Assembly (NCBI RefSeq): GCF_005280655.1 | Contig: NZ_CP040058.1 | Coordinates: 591,001-655,000 of the forward strand | Length of the DNA: 64,000 nt | Direction of reading: 5' to 3' | DNA from: Anaerostipes rhamnosivorans | Lineage (GTDB): Bacteria; Bacillota; Clostridia; Lachnospirales; Lachnospiraceae | Shown here: one piece after another, positions 60,564-64,000 of the stretch | Numbering within the stretch: position 1 is the first letter of the stretch | Layout of the letters: every line of letters begins with the position of its first letter | Translations under genes and position numbers: made by a program | Notes under the pieces: model-generated | Told to the model about the DNA's origin: nothing | Database searches by the model: none | What the model saw: only the letters and a program-made list of their open reading frames with translations

Positions 60564-61022
60564 ATGAAAGAAATATATAACATGCTGAAACTTGAGAATA
60601 TTCAGATCATTGAAAGAGTGAAGGATTGGCGGGAAGCGATTCATGTAACAGTGCAGCCGCTTGTGGACGGGGGATATTGCGAGTCCAGATATATTGACGA
60701 GATCATCAAAAATACAGAGAGGCTGGGTCCTTATTATGTTCTGTGTGAAAACCTGGCATTGGTACACGGAAGTACGGATCAGGGAGTTTTAAAAAGGCAG
60801 ATCGCAGTTACTCTTCTGCGTGAACCCATAAAGTTCAAAGAAAATGGAGATGACGTAAGAGTCATGGTCACATTGGCCGCAACAGATTCAGAGTCCCATA
60901 TGGAAGTGCTGCAGGCCATGTCACAGCTGTTTGAAGATCCTGAAAGTGTAAAAAAAGTTTTGGGCGCCACGTCAGAGCAAGAGATATATGATTTGTTTAT
61001 CCAGGCTTCTGATGATAACTAA
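60564..61022 (+). CDS. PTS EIIA component, fructose/mannitol-ascorbate type
   Basis: This 152-residue phosphocarrier has the EIIA-2 fold with phospho-His in LALVHGSTDQG (~68). It resembles the EIIA domain at the end of the preceding regulator, so they may share an origin. It would donate phosphate to the EIIB encoded at 62458. An AGGGAGAGGAG site lies within the regulator's end. Confidence 0.92.
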   Translation: MKEIYNMLKLENIQIIERVKDWREAIHVTVQPLVDGGYCESRYIDEIIKNTERLGPYYVLCENLALVHGSTDQGVLKRQIAVTLLREPIKFKENGDDVRVMVTLAATDSESHMEVLQAMSQLFEDPESVKKVLGATSEQEIYDLFIQASDDN

Positions 61023-61055
61023 ATAGAAATCTATAGAAAAAAAGGAGGATTATTT

Positions 61056-62438
61056 ATGGATTTTATTATCAACATTTTGTCGACACCTGCAATTTTGGTA
61101 GGTCTGATTTCTCTCTTTGGTTTGATCCTGCAGAAAAAACCGATTGAAGAAGTCGTAAAAGGAACCGTAAAAACTATCGTGGGGTTCCTTGTATTGACAG
61201 CGGGTTCCAGCTTTTTGCAGACTGGTTCCCTGAATGATTTTGGCACAATTTTTAATTATGCATTTAGTATGCAGGGAGTTGTGCCAAACAACGAGGCTAT
61301 CGTGTCACTGGGCCTGGAGAAGTTTGCAAGCGATACAGCCTATATCATGTGTATCGGTATGATCGCGAATATTGTTCTGGCCAGATTCTCCAGGTTAAAC
61401 TACATATTTCTGACAGGACACCACACTCTTTATATGGCCTGCATGCTGGCGGTGATCTTAAATGTAGGAAATTTAAGCGGCGCAGTGCTCTGGATCGGCG
61501 GTGGATTGGTTTTAGGGCTCATCATGGTGTTATCCCCGGCAATCTGCCAGCCTACCATGTCGAAGATTACAGGAACAGACGAGCTGGGATTCGGCCATTT
61601 CGGCGGAGTTGGATATTGGTTCTCCGCGCAGATCGGAAAAATCTTTAAAGGAAAAAGCAAATCCACAGAGGAATTTAATTTCCCTAAACGGGTTTCGTTT
61701 CTACGGGATACAACTGTAGCCATCGGCCTTACTATGGTAGTGTTTTTTATCATTGTGACCTTTGTGGCGGTTGTCGTAAAAGACGGTATGAGCGATGCAA
61801 CAATCTCGGCATTTTTCCAGGGCGAGACACAAACCCACTGGCTTGTCTGGGCGATCACAAAGGGTCTAAACTTTGCCGGCGGTGTTTATATCATTTTAAG
61901 CGGCGTGCGTCTGATCATTGGCGAGATCGTTCCTGCTTTCAGGGGAATTGCTGAAAAGATTGTACCAAACGCAAAACCTGCGCTTGACTGTCCGGTTGTG
62001 TTCCCTTATGCACCTAACGCTGTATTGATCGGTTTTCTGGTATCTTTTGTGGGAGGCATCGCGGGCTTATTTATCCTGGGAGCCATCAACCAGGCACTGA
62101 TCCCGGTAGCGCTGATCCTGCCAGGCGTGATCCCGCATTTCTTCTGCGGTGCTACCGCCGGAGTATTTGCCAATGCCGAGGGCGGATTGAAGGGCTGCCT
62201 GGTAGGTTCTTTCTTACACGGCCTTTTGATCACATTTTTACCGGCCATCTGTATGCCTGTCATGGGCAGCTTGAATTTTGCGAACTGTACGTTCTCAGAT
62301 GCAGACTTCTCTGTGGCAGGAATCATACTCGGAAACATTGCACAATTTGTAAAAGGCGGAGGATTATTTATCGTGTGCATCGTATTGTATTTAATCCCGA
62401 TTGCCTATCACTTGATCGCACCAAAAAAGAAAGCTTAA
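61056..62438 (+). CDS. PTS ascorbate-family EIIC (UlaA-like)
   Basis: This 460-residue membrane permease has about 11 segments and the UlaA/SgaT features: IIEEVVKGTVKTIVGFLVL at the N-terminus, the LTGHHTLYMACMLAV segment and the late GVIPHFFCGATAGVFANAEGG. The family carries ascorbate, but many members next to transketolase genes are thought to carry pentitols or other sugars. Preceded by AAAGGAGG. Confidence 0.92.
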   Translation: MDFIINILSTPAILVGLISLFGLILQKKPIEEVVKGTVKTIVGFLVLTAGSSFLQTGSLNDFGTIFNYAFSMQGVVPNNEAIVSLGLEKFASDTAYIMCIGMIANIVLARFSRLNYIFLTGHHTLYMACMLAVILNVGNLSGAVLWIGGGLVLGLIMVLSPAICQPTMSKITGTDELGFGHFGGVGYWFSAQIGKIFKGKSKSTEEFNFPKRVSFLRDTTVAIGLTMVVFFIIVTFVAVVVKDGMSDATISAFFQGETQTHWLVWAITKGLNFAGGVYIILSGVRLIIGEIVPAFRGIAEKIVPNAKPALDCPVVFPYAPNAVLIGFLVSFVGGIAGLFILGAINQALIPVALILPGVIPHFFCGATAGVFANAEGGLKGCLVGSFLHGLLITFLPAICMPVMGSLNFANCTFSDADFSVAGIILGNIAQFVKGGGLFIVCIVLYLIPIAYHLIAPKKKA

Positions 62439-62457
62439 ATATAAAGGAGGTTCTATT

Positions 62458-62730
62458 ATGATTCAATCAATTATGTGTTGCTGTGGTTCAGGATTAGGTT
62501 CCAGTATGCTGGTCCGCATGAACGTGGAAAAGGCGTTAAAAAGTCTGGGGATTTCAGGCGTGTCTGTCAGTCACTCTTCGCTTTCGGATGCCACAGAAGG
62601 GGCGGCAGACCTGTTTGTTGTGGGAAAGGACTTGGAAGAGTTTGTTAAAGGCCTGCCGGAAGTGATCATCATGGATAACATCATGGACAAAGAAGAATTA
62701 GAGGAAAAATTAAAAGCGAAATTTCAATAA
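62458..62730 (+). CDS. PTS ascorbate-family EIIB (UlaB-like)
   Basis: This 90-residue cytosolic phosphotransfer protein has MCCCGSGLGSSMLVRMNVE at the N-terminus; the phospho-Cys is the last of three consecutive cysteines (C9). It accepts phosphate from the EIIA at 60564. An AAAGGAGG site precedes the ATG, 19 bp after EIIC. The triple Cys is unusual. Confidence 0.93.
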   Translation: MIQSIMCCCGSGLGSSMLVRMNVEKALKSLGISGVSVSHSSLSDATEGAADLFVVGKDLEEFVKGLPEVIIMDNIMDKEELEEKLKAKFQ

Positions 62731-62755
62731 CTGTATAGCGGGAGGACGTACAAAA

Positions 62756-63622
62756 ATGGAAGAAAAGCAGCGAAAAGAGCTGAAGGTGTTTTCGGCCAGG
62801 ATCAGAAAAAACATTCTGCAGATGCTGGAAAAACGCGGATATGGACATATAGGAGGCTCTTTATCAATCGTAGAACTCCTGAGTGTCCTATATGGAAAGC
62901 AGATGAAGATCGATCCTCAGAATCCGGCATGGGAGGAGCGGGATATGCTGGTGCTGTCAAAGGGACACGCCGGACCTGCACTATACTCTGCACTGGCTGA
63001 AAAGGGATACTTTGATCGAAACTGGCTGGATACATTAAATGACGGCGGCACGAAGCTGCCGTCTCATCCAGACCGGTTGAAGACTCCCGGCGTCGATATG
63101 ACGACGGGGTCTTTGGGGCAGGGAACCTCTGTGGCGGCGGGACTTGCCACTGGATTTAAGATGAGCAACAGCGGCCGGTATGTCTATCTGATTGTGGGAG
63201 ACGGGGAATTAAACGAAGGCCAATGCTGGGAAGCGTTTCAATATCTGGCTCACTATAAGTTAAATCATTGTATTGTTATCATTGATGAGAATAAGAGACA
63301 GCTGGACGGGTCGACAAAAGAGGTCATGAATCCATTTTCGATTGCAGATAAAATGACCAGCTTTGGTTTTCATGTAGAAACTGTCAAAGGGAACGATGAA
63401 GAACAGATCGACCATGCGGTCTCAAATGCCAAAGAAGTAGAAGACCGGGCAGTATGTATTATCCTGGATTCCGTCAAAGGAGAAGGGGTTCCCTTTTTTG
63501 AGCAGTTAGCTGGAAATCATTCGGTCAAGTTTGACAATGATGAGATCATAAGAGCAAATCATGAAGCCATCGAACAATTAGAGAGAATGATAAAAGGAGG
63601 GTCTGATCTATGTTCCGGTTGA
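62756..63622 (+). CDS. Transketolase, N-terminal subunit
   Basis: This 288-residue subunit of a two-gene transketolase has HIGGSLSIVELLSVLYG (~28), SKGHAGPALYSAL and the thiamine diphosphate motif GDGELNEGQCWEAF ... IIDEN (~150-182). It transfers two-carbon ketol units between sugar phosphates. It follows EIIB by 25 bp behind GGGAGG and overlaps the C-terminal subunit start by 13 bp. Confidence 0.95.
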   Translation: MEEKQRKELKVFSARIRKNILQMLEKRGYGHIGGSLSIVELLSVLYGKQMKIDPQNPAWEERDMLVLSKGHAGPALYSALAEKGYFDRNWLDTLNDGGTKLPSHPDRLKTPGVDMTTGSLGQGTSVAAGLATGFKMSNSGRYVYLIVGDGELNEGQCWEAFQYLAHYKLNHCIVIIDENKRQLDGSTKEVMNPFSIADKMTSFGFHVETVKGNDEEQIDHAVSNAKEVEDRAVCIILDSVKGEGVPFFEQLAGNHSVKFDNDEIIRANHEAIEQLERMIKGGSDLCSG

Positions 63623-64000
63623 CAGATGACAGAAAAGCAAAGGGCAGAGAACTGAGAAGCTGTGTTGTTGAAACTCTACGGGAGATGATGTCTCGCGATG
63701 ACAAGGTTGTAGCCCTGGAGGCTGACTTAGGCGGAGCCAGTGGTTTTACAAAGCTAAAAACAACCAATCCGGACCGCTTTGTACAGTGTGGAATCGCGGA
63801 GGCCAATATGGCCGGGGTGGCAGCGGGGTTATCGGCGGCAGGGTTTAAACCGTTTCTTCATACCTTCGGCCCTTTTGCCACAAGAAGAATTTTTGACCAA
63901 CTATATCTGTCAGGGGCATATGCAGGGAATACGGTGAATATTTACGGATCGGACCCGGGATTCTGCGTCGGACCCAACGGAGGGACCCATACCACATGGG
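63610..64000 (+). CDS. Transketolase, C-terminal subunit (3' end outside window)
   Basis: This frame begins at ATG 63610, overlapping the previous stop by 13 bp, with AAAGGAGGG at 63594-63602. It reads 130 codons to the edge: VVALEADLGGAS, the FVQCGIAEANMAGVAAGLSAAGFKPF pyrimidine-binding region with the catalytic Glu in AEAN, and GTHTTW. The usual subunit has ~310 residues, so more than half is missing. Confidence 0.94.
   Translation, partial: MFRLTDDRKAKGRELRSCVVETLREMMSRDDKVVALEADLGGASGFTKLKTTNPDRFVQCGIAEANMAGVAAGLSAAGFKPFLHTFGPFATRRIFDQLYLSGAYAGNTVNIYGSDPGFCVGPNGGTHTTW

Overview
The window looks like a chromosomal segment of an anaerobic, low-to-mid G+C Firmicute of the class Clostridia, most likely a gut Lachnospiraceae. 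The reasons are dense phosphotransferase (PTS) operons, a glycyl radical enzyme with its activase, a LevR-type activator beside its own sigma-54 gene, a GEMM-I c-di-GMP riboswitch before a surface protein, strong AGGAGG ribosome sites and many Rho-independent terminators. I cannot name the genus from sequence alone. No rRNA, CRISPR array, intact prophage or intact insertion sequence is visible.

Layout. (1) 1-7000: the 3' part of a glycyl radical enzyme gene and its activase, then a mannose-family PTS operon (EIIA, EIIB and one EIIC-EIID fusion gene that is frameshifted here), a SorC-type regulator and an alpha/beta hydrolase. Between PTS and regulator lie two inverted copies of a 61-bp stem-loop element. 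(2) 7000-19200: a self-contained sigma-54 carbohydrate island. rpoN and a lone EIIA run leftward from a near-perfect -24/-12 promoter. A LevR-like activator and then aldolase, isomerase, dehydrogenase, EIIB, EIIC, EIID, mannitol-phosphate-type dehydrogenase, aldo/keto reductase and a dedicated HPr run rightward. Both candidate sigma-54 promoters carry the same 8-mer just upstream of the -24 box. (3) 19300-29900: tRNA-Arg(CCU), an alanine/sodium symporter, a DJ-1 protein, a DUF1189 protein, a lantibiotic-immunity-type ABC transporter with a two-component system, glnK-amt with two leader terminators, and an EamA transporter. (4) 29900-38200: a c-di-GMP riboswitch controlling a 1,154-residue secreted repeat protein, an Rrf2 regulator divergent from a YhgE/Pip membrane protein and an acyltransferase, and a 50-residue protein of SQNK repeats.

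(5) 38200-48200: rhodanese and RNA/nucleotide housekeeping genes (RlmL-like, RdgB, phosphodiesterase, RlmD-like), then an accessory patch with a dead rhuM gene, IS3 debris, an AlkC-like glycosylase, a DbpA-like helicase translationally coupled to a PD-(D/E)XK protein, and a duplicated DUF305 protein. (6) 48200-56200: an XRE gene remnant, a MalT-like LuxR regulator, a surface-protein remnant, and a LysR regulator divergent from a purine permease and adenine deaminase, ending at an IS3 remnant. (7) 56200-64000: a polymorphic-toxin-like hypothetical, a mazEF-like pair with a palindromic promoter, a VOC protein, and an ascorbate-family PTS operon (PRD regulator, EIIA, EIIC, EIIB) leading into a split transketolase that runs off the window.

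How it fits together: three PTS loci import distinct, unidentified carbohydrates. The glycyl radical locus suggests radical dehydration or cleavage of a substrate. The sigma-54 island suggests oxidation of an imported polyol phosphate followed by aldol cleavage. The last operon feeds the pentose phosphate route. Substrates are inferences; the sequence does not fix them.
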